Both the position numbers and the translations under genes were made by a program. The notes below the pieces were generated by a model, which made no database searches, was not told where the DNA came from, and saw only the letters and a list, made by a program, of their open reading frames with translations. Below are positions 1 to 7,634 of a stretch of 64,000 nucleotides of DNA, piece after piece. The stretch lies in the NCBI RefSeq assembly GCF_052156635.1, contig NZ_JBQKUO010000003.1, positions 124,001 to 188,000 on the forward strand, in the 5' to 3' direction. The stretch comes from Nitrospina sp052156635. GTDB lineage: Bacteria > Nitrospinota > Nitrospinia > Nitrospinales > Nitrospinaceae. The number at the start of each line of letters is the position of its first letter. Within the stretch, counting starts at the first letter, position 1.

Positions 1-1625
1 GCCTCAAATTCGACATGCAGTTCTCGCAGACGCTGGATGCGGTTTACACCTACGCGCACCTTCGAAGTGACGAGGACAAGACGCATCCCGGCAACCAGGC
101 GAATCACGAACGGGTGTCGCGGCTGCTCACGCAATACCAGCAGGCACGCAGTTTCATCAGTCCGGAGTTGATGGCGATTCCGGAAGAGACCATGAAGAAG
201 TTCCTGGAAGACCCGGAACTGGAGTTCTTCCGTTTTCATCTCGAAAAGGAACTGCGGTACCGTCCGCACACGTTGCCGAAATCCGAAGAAGAGCTGTTGG
301 CCTCGGCGTCGGAGGTGGCACAGTCGCCGCAAAAAGCGTTCACCATGCTGGACAACGCCGACCTGCAACTGGGGTCAGTGGAAGACGCCGAGGGGCGCCG
401 GATCACGATCACGCACGGCAATCTGCAAAGCCTTCTGCAGAATTACGACCGCAACCTGCGCAAAAACACGTTTGAGACGTTTTACAAGGCCTACGAGGGA
501 CACCAGCACACGTATGCTGCTTTACTGGCAGGAAGCATCAAGAAGGACATCTTTTTCGCACAGGCGCGGAAGTTTCCATCGGTTCGCGAGAAGGCGCTGT
601 TTTCGGAAAACATTCCGGTAGAGGTGTATGACAACCTGATCGACAGCGTGCACAACAACCTGAAACCGCTGTACAAGTATTTCGACCTGCGCAAGCGCGT
701 GCTTGAACTCGATGAACTGCACGTGTACGACGGAAGCGTGCCGCTGGTGCGCGACTTCAAGTGGGAGATGCCCTACGAAGAGGCGGTGGAGGACATCGCC
801 CAGGCTCTCGCGCCCCTGGGGGAAGAATACGTCAACATCCTCAAGCGCGGCCTGCTCGACGAGCGCTGGGTGGACCGTTACGAAAACAAGGGCAAGCGCA
901 GTGGCGCGTATTCATCCGGATGTTACGACTCGAACCCGTTCATCCTGATGAATTACCACAGCGACCACATCAACAGCGTCTATACGCTGGCGCACGAGGC
1001 CGGTCACTCGATGCACACGTACCTGTCGAAGAAAAACCAGCCGTTTCTGTACGCGGACTACACGATCTTTGTGGCGGAGGTGGCATCCACCTTCAATGAA
1101 GCGTTGTTGACCCGCTATTACCTCGGCCGCGAATTGAGCCGGGAGATGAAGATCTACCTGCTCTGCCGGGAAATCGACAATTTTCGCGGCACCCTGTACC
1201 GGCAGACCATGTTTGCCGAGTTCGAACACCGCATTTACGCGGCGGCGGAAGCCGGAAAACCGCTCACCGTGGACACCTTCAAGGAGCTGTACCACGAACT
1301 GCTGACGGTTTACTTCGGCGAGGGGGTCACACTGGACCCGTACCTCGACCTGGAATGCTTCCGCATCCCGCATTTTTATTTCGGCTTTTACGTGTACAAG
1401 TACGCAACGGGCATTTCCGCCGCGTACGCACTGGCCGAACGGGTGACCTCCGGCGGCGACGCCGAACTGGCGGACTACCTGGGCTTTTTGAAGTCGGGCG
1501 GCTCCGCTTACCCGATCGACCTCCTCCGCAACGCCGGGGTGGACATGGGTTCGCCAAAACCCGTCGAAACCGCGCTCGGCAAGTTCGCCGACCTGGTGGA
1601 TCAGCTTGAAGCGCTGATGGGTTGA
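1..1625 (+). CDS. pepF: Oligoendopeptidase F (M3 family), 5' end cut off by window
   Basis: A zinc metallo-oligopeptidase of the M3 family, expected to hydrolyse short cytoplasmic peptides. The catalytic HEAGH motif is visible at nt 993-1007, and the downstream Glu ligand region (VASTFNEALL) follows it. The rest of the helical M3 catalytic domain, up to the 'FYFGFYVYKYATG' region, is present. The frame is open to the first base of the window (codons L-K-F-D precede the first Met). PepF proteins are about 600 residues and only about 540 are seen here, so roughly 60 N-terminal residues lie upstream. The Met at nt 15 is internal, not the start. The gene appears to be alone; the next gene starts about 110 bases later. 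Family assignment is firm; the preferred substrate is unknown. Confidence 0.95.
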   Translation, partial: LKFDMQFSQTLDAVYTYAHLRSDEDKTHPGNQANHERVSRLLTQYQQARSFISPELMAIPEETMKKFLEDPELEFFRFHLEKELRYRPHTLPKSEEELLASASEVAQSPQKAFTMLDNADLQLGSVEDAEGRRITITHGNLQSLLQNYDRNLRKNTFETFYKAYEGHQHTYAALLAGSIKKDIFFAQARKFPSVREKALFSENIPVEVYDNLIDSVHNNLKPLYKYFDLRKRVLELDELHVYDGSVPLVRDFKWEMPYEEAVEDIAQALAPLGEEYVNILKRGLLDERWVDRYENKGKRSGAYSSGCYDSNPFILMNYHSDHINSVYTLAHEAGHSMHTYLSKKNQPFLYADYTIFVAEVASTFNEALLTRYYLGRELSREMKIYLLCREIDNFRGTLYRQTMFAEFEHRIYAAAEAGKPLTVDTFKELYHELLTVYFGEGVTLDPYLDLECFRIPHFYFGFYVYKYATGISAAYALAERVTSGGDAELADYLGFLKSGGSAYPIDLLRNAGVDMGSPKPVETALGKFADLVDQLEALMG

Positions 1626-1737
1626 AGCTTCGCCCCCGGCCAAAAACGCGGACGGTCAAACAGTCCCGGTTCGACAATCCCTATACAACAGAGACCCGTC
1701 GTGCCGATTAAAAACCTTTCGTAAAGGAACTCAGATC

Positions 1738-2508
1738 TTGCGAAATTCCAATTCCACGAACCAACCCAACCGGCAGAACAAAAACCGTCCCCGGTCCGGG
1801 AAAAACAACGACCAGGGCAACCGTCAGCGTTCTCAAGGCCCCGCCCGCAACCGGCAGGCCACGGAAATGTGGATGGACTCGAAGACCCTGACCTCGCACA
1901 TACCTCAGGCAAACCGGTCCAACCAGCAATCCAACGGACGCCGCAACGATTCCCAGAACAACGGCAACGGCCGTAATAAAAACCGCAACCAGAACGGTCC
2001 GCAGAAAAACCGCGCGGCGAACCCGAGACAGGACAATCAGAACCGGCCGCGCAACGACCGCAATCAATCCCGTCCGGCACAACAGACCGAGCCGCGCGCC
2101 AAAACCGCGCCGAGCAACGGCGATACCGCTTCGTCCGCTCCGTCGGGCAAACTGGTTGCGGGCATCGAACCGTTCGAACTGTTCTGCGCGTACCACCTGG
2201 GCATCACCCGCGAAAAGGGTTACAAGCCGTCCAACATCAACGAGGTCGCACGGCGCTTCAACACGGAACCGGCATCGGTCAAGCAGGCCCTGCAGGAATA
2301 CGACATGGACCCGGGTTCTCTGCTCGATCGCGATTTCGACATGGCGCTGGCGCAGTTGGACATCCAGGTGGCTCCGGAGGGAGTGGACCGGAAGGAACTC
2401 GCCAAAAACATTTACGAGGATTTTCAGAACGCGCCGCGCGCCAAGCGGGACTGGAAAAAGCTGCTGGAAGAGGACAGGAAGGAAAACCAGAAGATTTTCA
2501 AGGATTGA
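1738..2508 (+). CDS. Uncharacterised protein with disordered Asn/Arg/Gln-rich N-terminus
   Basis: I do not recognise this family. The frame opens with TTG at 1738, preceded by AAAGGA about 10 bases upstream; no ATG start fits better. Residues 1 to about 135 are low complexity, dominated by Asn, Arg, Gln and Ser with several 'QN' and 'NR' runs. This is strongly basic and probably unstructured. Residues about 140-256 are ordinary and look folded and mostly helical ('FELFCAYHLGIT', 'INEVARRFNTEPASVKQAL', reminiscent of a small helix-turn-helix). A basic disordered tail plus a small helical domain suggests nucleic-acid or ribosome binding, but that is inference. The 3' end overlaps the convergent dacB gene by 11 bases. 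Confidence 0.7.
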   Translation: MRNSNSTNQPNRQNKNRPRSGKNNDQGNRQRSQGPARNRQATEMWMDSKTLTSHIPQANRSNQQSNGRRNDSQNNGNGRNKNRNQNGPQKNRAANPRQDNQNRPRNDRNQSRPAQQTEPRAKTAPSNGDTASSAPSGKLVAGIEPFELFCAYHLGITREKGYKPSNINEVARRFNTEPASVKQALQEYDMDPGSLLDRDFDMALAQLDIQVAPEGVDRKELAKNIYEDFQNAPRAKRDWKKLLEEDRKENQKIFKD

Positions 2509-4030
2509 TTGGGAAGGTTTCCACCTTTTGGTTCGACGGTGCCCCTGCGTCCGCACCACCACTCCGTTTGAAACGCAGGGCCAGGTCCAGAATATCGTCC
2601 TCCAGCTTCATGGCCTTTCCGTTCGAACAATTCAAATCGTTCAATAAAATCGAAAACGCAAAGCGCTCTCCATCCATCGACTGAAAATACCCGGACAACG
2701 CACTGACGTGATTCAGTGTGCCCGTCTTCGCCCGGATTTTCTGCGCGTCCCGGATGCCGTTCATGCGGTCGATCACGCTGCCGTCGATGCCCATCACCCC
2801 CAGGGCGGCAATGAACTCCGGAAAGATGGCGAGGTCGCGGTACGCGTCCTCCAGCACCGCCACGATCTGATCCGGCGACACCATGTTCTGGCGCGACAGG
2901 CCCGATCCGTCCACCACGTTGTAACGGTCGCCATCGAATCCCAGGCTTCGCATGTACGCCTGCAACAGTTTCACACCGTTTTCCGTTGTCCCCGGTGCGC
3001 CGTACACATCCGCCGCCATCGTGCGAAGAATCTGCTCGGCGATGAAGTTGTTGCTGTATTTGTTGAGTCCGCGCAGGATGTCGGCCAGAGGAGGCGACTC
3101 GTGTTCGTAGAGAAGCCGCGCTCCATTCACCACGCGGCCGCGTTCCAGACCGCCTTCTACCGTCACCCCGGCCTGCTCGAGGTATTTGCGGAACACATGC
3201 AGGGTGTACCACTGGGGGTCGGTGACATTCAGGAAATATTTTTTGCGCGCCATGGTTTTCGGCAGGGTGCCGGTGACAATGATCTCATCGTACCCACGCC
3301 GCGGCAGCCGGTTGACGATCAACCGTTCGTGATCACGGCGGCTCTCTACTGTCCGGGCCGTGTTGTGGATGCGGATGTATTCGGTCCCCGGGTCCACCAC
3401 CACGACCGGCGGTTCACCCGCCACAGGTGCCGGTTCCACGTACACGGTGACCGTGTTGAAGTTGAACGACAACGCTCCCATCGGCGCGAGGTACGCCTCC
3501 GGTCCGCGATAATTCGCCCACGTCGCCACGCGGTCCTGGTCCTCAAAAAAATGATTGTCGGCGATGAGGTTGCCTTCAATTTTCGTGATCGGCAGGTTGC
3601 GCAGCCCGTTCACCAGCACCCACATCTGTTCCGTCACCAGCCACGGATCGCCGAAGCCCTTGATGAACAGATCGCCTTTCAGCGTATCGCCTTCGATCCT
3701 GCCGTTGGTGTACAGCCGCGTGAAGAACCGGTAATCCGGACCAACGCGTTTCAGCGCCATGGCGGAAGTGATCATCTTCATGTTGGAAGCGGGCGTGAAC
3801 AGCACGTTGCTGTTTTTGGCAAGCAGCGTCGTTTTGCGTTCGAGTGAATACACCTTCATGCCGATGCGCGTGGTGCCGTTGCAGTCGCGGTCCAATACCG
3901 ATTCGATGTCCGACCACAACTGAACGGCCGCGGGATCGTCATCCAAAGGTTGCGCGGACACGGAAACCGTCCACGCCAGCGCCGCGAGGAATACCAACAA
4001 TTGATTGATTTTAATCATTTTATTCAACAT
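2498..4030 (-). CDS. dacB: D-alanyl-D-alanine carboxypeptidase/endopeptidase (PBP4, S13 family)
   Basis: A periplasmic penicillin-binding protein that trims pentapeptides or cleaves peptidoglycan cross-links. The three active-site motifs are present in order: SNMK (residues 82-85), SNN (326-328) and KTG (435-437). The large insert between the first and second motifs is typical of S13/PBP4. Residues 1-27 form a signal peptide (hydrophobic core 'LLVFLAALAW', cleavage near VSAQ). Length, 510 residues, is normal. The start is ATG at 4030; a second ATG lies four codons in. No convincing Shine-Dalgarno precedes it, but a promoter ends only 9 bases upstream (see 4040-4068). Divergent from the kinase at 4207. 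Confidence 0.95.
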   Translation of the reverse strand: MLNKMIKINQLLVFLAALAWTVSVSAQPLDDDPAAVQLWSDIESVLDRDCNGTTRIGMKVYSLERKTTLLAKNSNVLFTPASNMKMITSAMALKRVGPDYRFFTRLYTNGRIEGDTLKGDLFIKGFGDPWLVTEQMWVLVNGLRNLPITKIEGNLIADNHFFEDQDRVATWANYRGPEAYLAPMGALSFNFNTVTVYVEPAPVAGEPPVVVVDPGTEYIRIHNTARTVESRRDHERLIVNRLPRRGYDEIIVTGTLPKTMARKKYFLNVTDPQWYTLHVFRKYLEQAGVTVEGGLERGRVVNGARLLYEHESPPLADILRGLNKYSNNFIAEQILRTMAADVYGAPGTTENGVKLLQAYMRSLGFDGDRYNVVDGSGLSRQNMVSPDQIVAVLEDAYRDLAIFPEFIAALGVMGIDGSVIDRMNGIRDAQKIRAKTGTLNHVSALSGYFQSMDGERFAFSILLNDLNCSNGKAMKLEDDILDLALRFKRSGGADAGAPSNQKVETFPINP

Positions 4031-4039
4031 GGCCTTCAG

Positions 4040-4068
4040 ATTTTACAAAGGACCCGCGGGCATTGCAA
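4040..4068 (-). promoter_or_regulatory. Predicted sigma70-type promoter of dacB, almost leaderless
   Basis: On the minus strand TTGCAA (4068-4063) is followed by a 17-base spacer and TAAAAT (4045-4040). The -10 box ends 9 bases before the dacB ATG, so transcription would begin about 3 bases before the start codon. Confidence 0.55.
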
Positions 4069-4127
4069 TCTTTCATTGGCTTCCACCCGGGGCAACGCCC
4101 GGGAACAACGCGTTTTTCGCCGCCCGG

Positions 4128-4156
4128 TTGACCTCCGCCGCCGCATGCGGTAGTTT
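4128..4156 (+). promoter_or_regulatory. Predicted promoter of the PfkB-family kinase
   Basis: TTGACC (4128-4133), 17-base spacer, TAGTTT (4151-4156). It leaves a leader of about 45 bases that contains a good ribosome binding site, in contrast to the divergent dacB promoter. Confidence 0.5.
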
Positions 4157-4206
4157 TAAACCCTCACCCGGAATACAATGCATCCCATAACAAGGTTAGG
4201 AGGAAC

Positions 4207-5205
4207 ATGAGCTACGATTTGGTTGGCATCGGCAATGCGCTGGTGGACATTGAAGTGCGCGTCAAGGACGATTTCATACAACAGCACAAGTTCACCAAAG
4301 GGGGAATGACCCTGACCTCGCTGGAGGACCAGAACAAACTGCTGCAGGAATTCGACGGCGCGGCGCACAAAATCTCTTCCGGCGGATCGGCCGCCAACAC
4401 CGTGCACGGCATGCGCGTGCTCGGCGCCAACACGTATTACCTCGGCCGCGTGGCCGACGACCGCTACGGCAAACACTACACGGAGGACATGCAGTCCTGC
4501 GGCGTGGGCTTTCCGGGTCCGGACGGGGCGGACACGGGCACCGGCACCTGCCTCATCCTCGTTACGCCCGACAGCGAACGCACCATGCTCACCAACCTGG
4601 GCATCTCCTGCGAACTGCACCCGGACAACGTGGACGAGACCATCGTCAAGACCGCCAAAACCGTTTACATCGAAGGCTACCTGTGGACCGGCGAGGAAAC
4701 CCGTGCGGCGGCGGTCAAGATGGCCGACATCGCGCGCAAGAACCGCATCCCCGTTGCCTTCACCCTGAGCGACGCGTTCGTCGCCAATTCCTTCAAGGAA
4801 GACCTGCTCGATTTCATCCGGTGGAAAACCGACATCCTGTTCTGCAACGACGTCGAGGCCAAGGCCATGGCCGATTCGGATGATGCCGAAAAAGCGTTCG
4901 ACAAATTGAAGCACCTTGCGGGAACCGTCTTCATGACGCGCGGCAAGGACGGCTCCTGGGTGGGCAAGGACGGCGATGACACCATTGCCGTCAACGCGTT
5001 CACGGTGAAGGCGGTGGACACCACCGGCGCGGGCGACCTCTACGCTGCAGGCGCGCTGTACGGACTCAACCAGGGCCTCAGCCTCAAGGAGTCGGCCATC
5101 ATCGGTTCCTACTGCGCGGCCCAGGTGGTGACGCATTTCGGAGCGCGCATGCCTGCGCACTCGCACACGGACATCGACAAAATCCTGAAAAGTTATTCGG
5201 AGTGA
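4207..5205 (+). CDS. PfkB-family sugar/nucleoside kinase, adenosine kinase-like
   Basis: A ribokinase-fold kinase that transfers the ATP gamma-phosphate to a hydroxymethyl group of a sugar or nucleoside. The N-terminal signature GGSAANT is at residues 59-65. The C-terminal anion-hole/catalytic motif DTTGAGD is at 271-277, with the last Asp as catalytic base. 332 residues is the usual length for bacterial adenosine kinase-like PfkB proteins, and the N-terminus ('YDLVGIGNALVDIE') matches that subgroup. The start ATG has a strong AGGAGG-type site 5 bases upstream. A single-gene unit with its own promoter. The substrate (adenosine, guanosine or a sugar) cannot be settled from sequence alone. Confidence 0.88.
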   Translation: MSYDLVGIGNALVDIEVRVKDDFIQQHKFTKGGMTLTSLEDQNKLLQEFDGAAHKISSGGSAANTVHGMRVLGANTYYLGRVADDRYGKHYTEDMQSCGVGFPGPDGADTGTGTCLILVTPDSERTMLTNLGISCELHPDNVDETIVKTAKTVYIEGYLWTGEETRAAAVKMADIARKNRIPVAFTLSDAFVANSFKEDLLDFIRWKTDILFCNDVEAKAMADSDDAEKAFDKLKHLAGTVFMTRGKDGSWVGKDGDDTIAVNAFTVKAVDTTGAGDLYAAGALYGLNQGLSLKESAIIGSYCAAQVVTHFGARMPAHSHTDIDKILKSYSE

Positions 5206-5219
5206 GACCGGAAAGGATA

Positions 5220-6284
5220 TCAGGGTTGCGGGCCGGTTTTCGGTCCGCCGGCCGTATCCTCGGGGGGTGTTTGCGGAATGTATTTGGCCACCCAGGCCCG
5301 GCAGTGCTGCGGTGCCAGTTCGCGGAATCCTTTCAACCGGCCTCCCCAGTGCATGGCCAGCAGACGGTAACATTCGCGCGCCAGCAGGTCCTCCTTTTCG
5401 CGAAGCCGGTCGGCCTCGACCCGGATTGAAGTGCCCAGCCACGCGTCCTCGCCGAACACGCGCATGGCGGCAAACCGGAACGCACGGTAACCGTCTTCAT
5501 AAAACTTGAGGGTGCGCTTCAGGTCGTCAGAGGAACCGGGCCGGTCGCCGTGCCCCGGCACGTAGGCGGTGAACTCCATCTGGCTCAGCCGTTCGAGCAC
5601 CAGCACCCGGCGCTCGATGCCTTCGCCTTTCTCCAGGTGCGGCACCCAGTTGGGAATGGCCCGGTCCGGCAGCAACCCCACCTTGAGGTCGGACACGAGC
5701 ACCAGCGTGTCGCCGTTGTCTTCGCCGCCGATGTGGTGCAATTCCAACGTCATAAACTCGGTTGCCAGCCGGTAATCGGTGCTGAAGCTCATATGCGGCA
5801 GGGGGACCTGTGCCGGGTTGTGCGCCTTCAGGCTGGCGGCGATGATCTCCTGCGCGATGACCGTCACCTTGTCGCCGAAGCGCGAGGCGTCACCGATGTG
5901 CCGCACGCTGTCCGTCGAATAGATAATCACCGTCACCGGGAGCTCCGTCACCTCACGCATGGCTTTTTTAATGAGTTCCGCCGCGCCGAAAAGGGGATCG
6001 GCCAGCACCACGCCGTCCGCCGTCACGGCAAACAGGGTGCAATCGGTGCCGTTGGAAAAAAAATACACGTCCTTGGCCAGCGGTTTCAGCAGGTAGCCTT
6101 TTTCCGGAAGCGTGACCGGTGCGCCCTCTTGTTGCGAAAACGCGGAAACGGATGGGATCAACGCGTGCAGGGGATGGTTTTCCTCTATAGCGCTTTTTTT
6201 AACGGCGGGTTTGGATGCACAGCCCCACCCCAAACCCGTAAGGAACAGAAACAAAAGAACGATCGCACGTCCGGCGAGATCCAT
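5220..6284 (-). CDS. Lipoprotein with degenerate metallo-beta-lactamase fold
   Basis: The protein begins with a lipoprotein signal: Met-Asp-Leu, a hydrophobic stretch and the lipobox LGWGC, so it should be anchored in the inner or outer membrane. The following about 230 residues resemble an MBL-fold hydrolase: strand-rich N-terminus, 'GVVLADPLFG', a 'VTVIIYSTDSVRHIGDA' segment, 'HHIGGEDNGDTLV' and 'YVPGHGD'. The canonical metal motif HxHxDH, which should sit in the 'YSTDSVRH' segment, has lost most of its His/Asp ligands, whereas the later 'HHIGGEDNGD' and 'PGHGD' are retained. It may bind one metal or none. The frame is open 36 codons further upstream, but the ATG at 6284 places the signal peptide at the N-terminus. 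No Shine-Dalgarno site is visible. Confidence 0.75.
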   Translation of the reverse strand: MDLAGRAIVLLFLFLTGLGWGCASKPAVKKSAIEENHPLHALIPSVSAFSQQEGAPVTLPEKGYLLKPLAKDVYFFSNGTDCTLFAVTADGVVLADPLFGAAELIKKAMREVTELPVTVIIYSTDSVRHIGDASRFGDKVTVIAQEIIAASLKAHNPAQVPLPHMSFSTDYRLATEFMTLELHHIGGEDNGDTLVLVSDLKVGLLPDRAIPNWVPHLEKGEGIERRVLVLERLSQMEFTAYVPGHGDRPGSSDDLKRTLKFYEDGYRAFRFAAMRVFGEDAWLGTSIRVEADRLREKEDLLARECYRLLAMHWGGRLKGFRELAPQHCRAWVAKYIPQTPPEDTAGGPKTGPQP

Positions 6285-6293
6285 TCGGCGGGG

Positions 6294-6299
6294 ATTATA
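6294..6299 (-). promoter_or_regulatory. Consensus -10 box just upstream of the MBL-fold lipoprotein
   Basis: A perfect TATAAT on the minus strand lies 9 bases before the chosen ATG at 6284. No good -35 is seen at the usual distance. If used, the mRNA would carry a leader of only 2-4 bases. Confidence 0.4.
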
Positions 6300-6412
6300 C
6301 ATTTTCGCGGGAATTTGATACACTGCTCGTGACTTTCTCCAAATACGAGGCGACTGTATACAAAGTATTGCAGGCATTCCGCCGCCTGGCAACCTAATTT
6401 GAGGAGGCCCCG

Positions 6413-6739
6413 ATGGATCGACGACGCATTTCCCTTTTTGCTGGACTTGTGATGCTTATTGGACTGACCGCCTGCGGCACCGTGGGCCGCGACTTCGACA
6501 ACTCGAACGTCGAAAACATCCACAACAACGTCACCACCAAATCCATGATCGAGGAATGGTTCGGTGAACCCCATTCCACCGGCCTGCAGAATGGGCTGAT
6601 GATGTGGACGTATCAATACGACCGCTACAGCACGTTCGGCAAGGACTGCTCGAAGGAACTGGTCGTGCTGTTCGATGCGAACGAAAAAGTGAAAGCGTAT
6701 CGCTACAGCACCAACATCGAAGAAGACAAGAAAGAATGA
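6413..6739 (+). CDS. Small lipoprotein, SmpA/OmlA (BamE)-like
   Basis: A 108-residue predicted lipoprotein: basic N-terminus (MDRRR), hydrophobic core and lipobox LTAC with the acylated Cys near residue 21. The remaining about 85 residues match the BamE/SmpA pattern: a helix with 'TTKSMIEEWFGEPHST' followed by strands 'MMWTYQYDRYS' and 'ELVVLFDANEKVKAYRYS'. Family members support outer-membrane protein assembly or bind peptidoglycan-associated complexes. AGGAGG lies 7 bases before the ATG. It is divergent from the MBL-fold lipoprotein and 46 bases ahead of the phosphatase gene, with a hairpin between them. Family call is moderately sure; assignment as the actual BamE is not. Confidence 0.75.
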   Translation: MDRRRISLFAGLVMLIGLTACGTVGRDFDNSNVENIHNNVTTKSMIEEWFGEPHSTGLQNGLMMWTYQYDRYSTFGKDCSKELVVLFDANEKVKAYRYSTNIEEDKKE

Positions 6740-6749
6740 CGCCCCCTCC

Positions 6750-6767
6750 CCCCGCCTTCCGGCGGGG
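6750..6767 (+). terminator. GC hairpin between the BamE-like gene and gph
   Basis: A 7-bp perfect stem CCCCGCC/GGCGGGG closes a TTCC loop. There is no U-tract, so it may be an mRNA-stabilising or partly terminating hairpin rather than a full intrinsic terminator. Confidence 0.35.
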
Positions 6768-6785
6768 CGGAACGCACCTTCCCTC

Positions 6786-7430
6786 ATGACCCCTTTTTCG
6801 CTTTACGTGTTTGACTTCGACGGCACGCTCGTTGACACCAAGCTCGACATCGCCTATTCGGTCAACCTCGCCCTGCAGGAAATGGGACGCGAACCGTTGC
6901 CGAAAGAAGTCACCTTCGGCTACGTCGGCCGCGGCGTGCGCCACCTCATGACGCAGGCGCTGAACGGCGCCGGCGACGGCGACCTCGAACGCGCCGTCTC
7001 GCTGTTCATGAAGCATTACGAACAGCACCTGATGGACCAGACCGACTACTTTCCGCACTGCCGCGACATCCTTCAACACTATGCGGACAAACAGCTCGCC
7101 GTGGTGTCCAACAAACCGGAGAAATTTGTCGAGCGGATCCTGGTGGAGCTGAACAGCCGGGACGCTTTCCAGAGCGTTGTCGGCGGCGACTCGTTCGAGA
7201 ACAAGAAACCGGACCCGATGGGCCTGCGCCACGTGATGCAGGTGGCGGGATTGAAACCGGAGGACGTGCTGATGGTGGGCGACAGCGAGGTGGACGTCGC
7301 CACCGCCCGAGCCGCAGGCGTGAAAGTGTGTGGCGTCACCTACGGCCACGCCACGCGGGAGGAAATGGCCTCCTACCACCCCGACTGGCTCATCGACGAC
7401 ATCCGCGAGATGAAAACGTTGTTTGAATAA
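6786..7430 (+). CDS. gph: Phosphoglycolate phosphatase-type HAD hydrolase
   Basis: HAD-superfamily phosphatase with the nucleophile motif DFDGT (Asp10 and Asp12). It also has a helical cap of the Gph/PgmB type, motif II 'VVSNKP', and motif III/IV 'KKPDPMGL...MVGDSEVDV' with the Mg-binding acidic pair. 214 residues is standard for Gph. The natural substrate is 2-phosphoglycolate, the product of oxygenation or DNA repair, but other small sugar phosphates are possible for this family. No strong ribosome site is visible before the ATG; expression may depend on the upstream lipoprotein gene. Confidence 0.85.
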   Translation: MTPFSLYVFDFDGTLVDTKLDIAYSVNLALQEMGREPLPKEVTFGYVGRGVRHLMTQALNGAGDGDLERAVSLFMKHYEQHLMDQTDYFPHCRDILQHYADKQLAVVSNKPEKFVERILVELNSRDAFQSVVGGDSFENKKPDPMGLRHVMQVAGLKPEDVLMVGDSEVDVATARAAGVKVCGVTYGHATREEMASYHPDWLIDDIREMKTLFE

Positions 7431-7471
7431 CGAGATTCCGCTTACCAGGTGGTAACGTAGATTTTCCTCTC

Positions 7472-7509
7472 AACTAATTACCCTGTTTTCTTTATAGGGA
7501 AAATTAGTT
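7472..7509. repeat. Inverted repeat in the gph-mpl gap
   Basis: Outer arms AACTAATT (7472-7479) and AATTAGTT (7502-7509) with inner arms CCCT/AGGG make an interrupted hairpin. It is AT-rich compared with the surroundings and could be a terminator for gph or a protein-binding site; there is no long T-run. Confidence 0.4.
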
Positions 7510-7595
7510 TCTCGCCCGTTGCTCCGCTCACAACCTGCCCCTGGGCATCCAACCTTTAACCTTTTGTATTCAAACCCTTTCCAATACAGTCGTTC

Positions 7596-7624
7596 TTGAC
7601 TTTACGGTGGGTTGGGCCTAGAAT
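7596..7624 (+). promoter_or_regulatory. Predicted promoter of mpl, almost leaderless
   Basis: TTGACT (7596-7601), exactly 17 bases, then TAGAAT (7619-7624). The mpl ATG begins at 7635, ten bases after the -10 box, leaving a leader of about 4 bases. The TTG of the -35 box could be misread as an upstream start codon. Confidence 0.65.
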
Positions 7625-7634
7625 TTCTGCTTCC

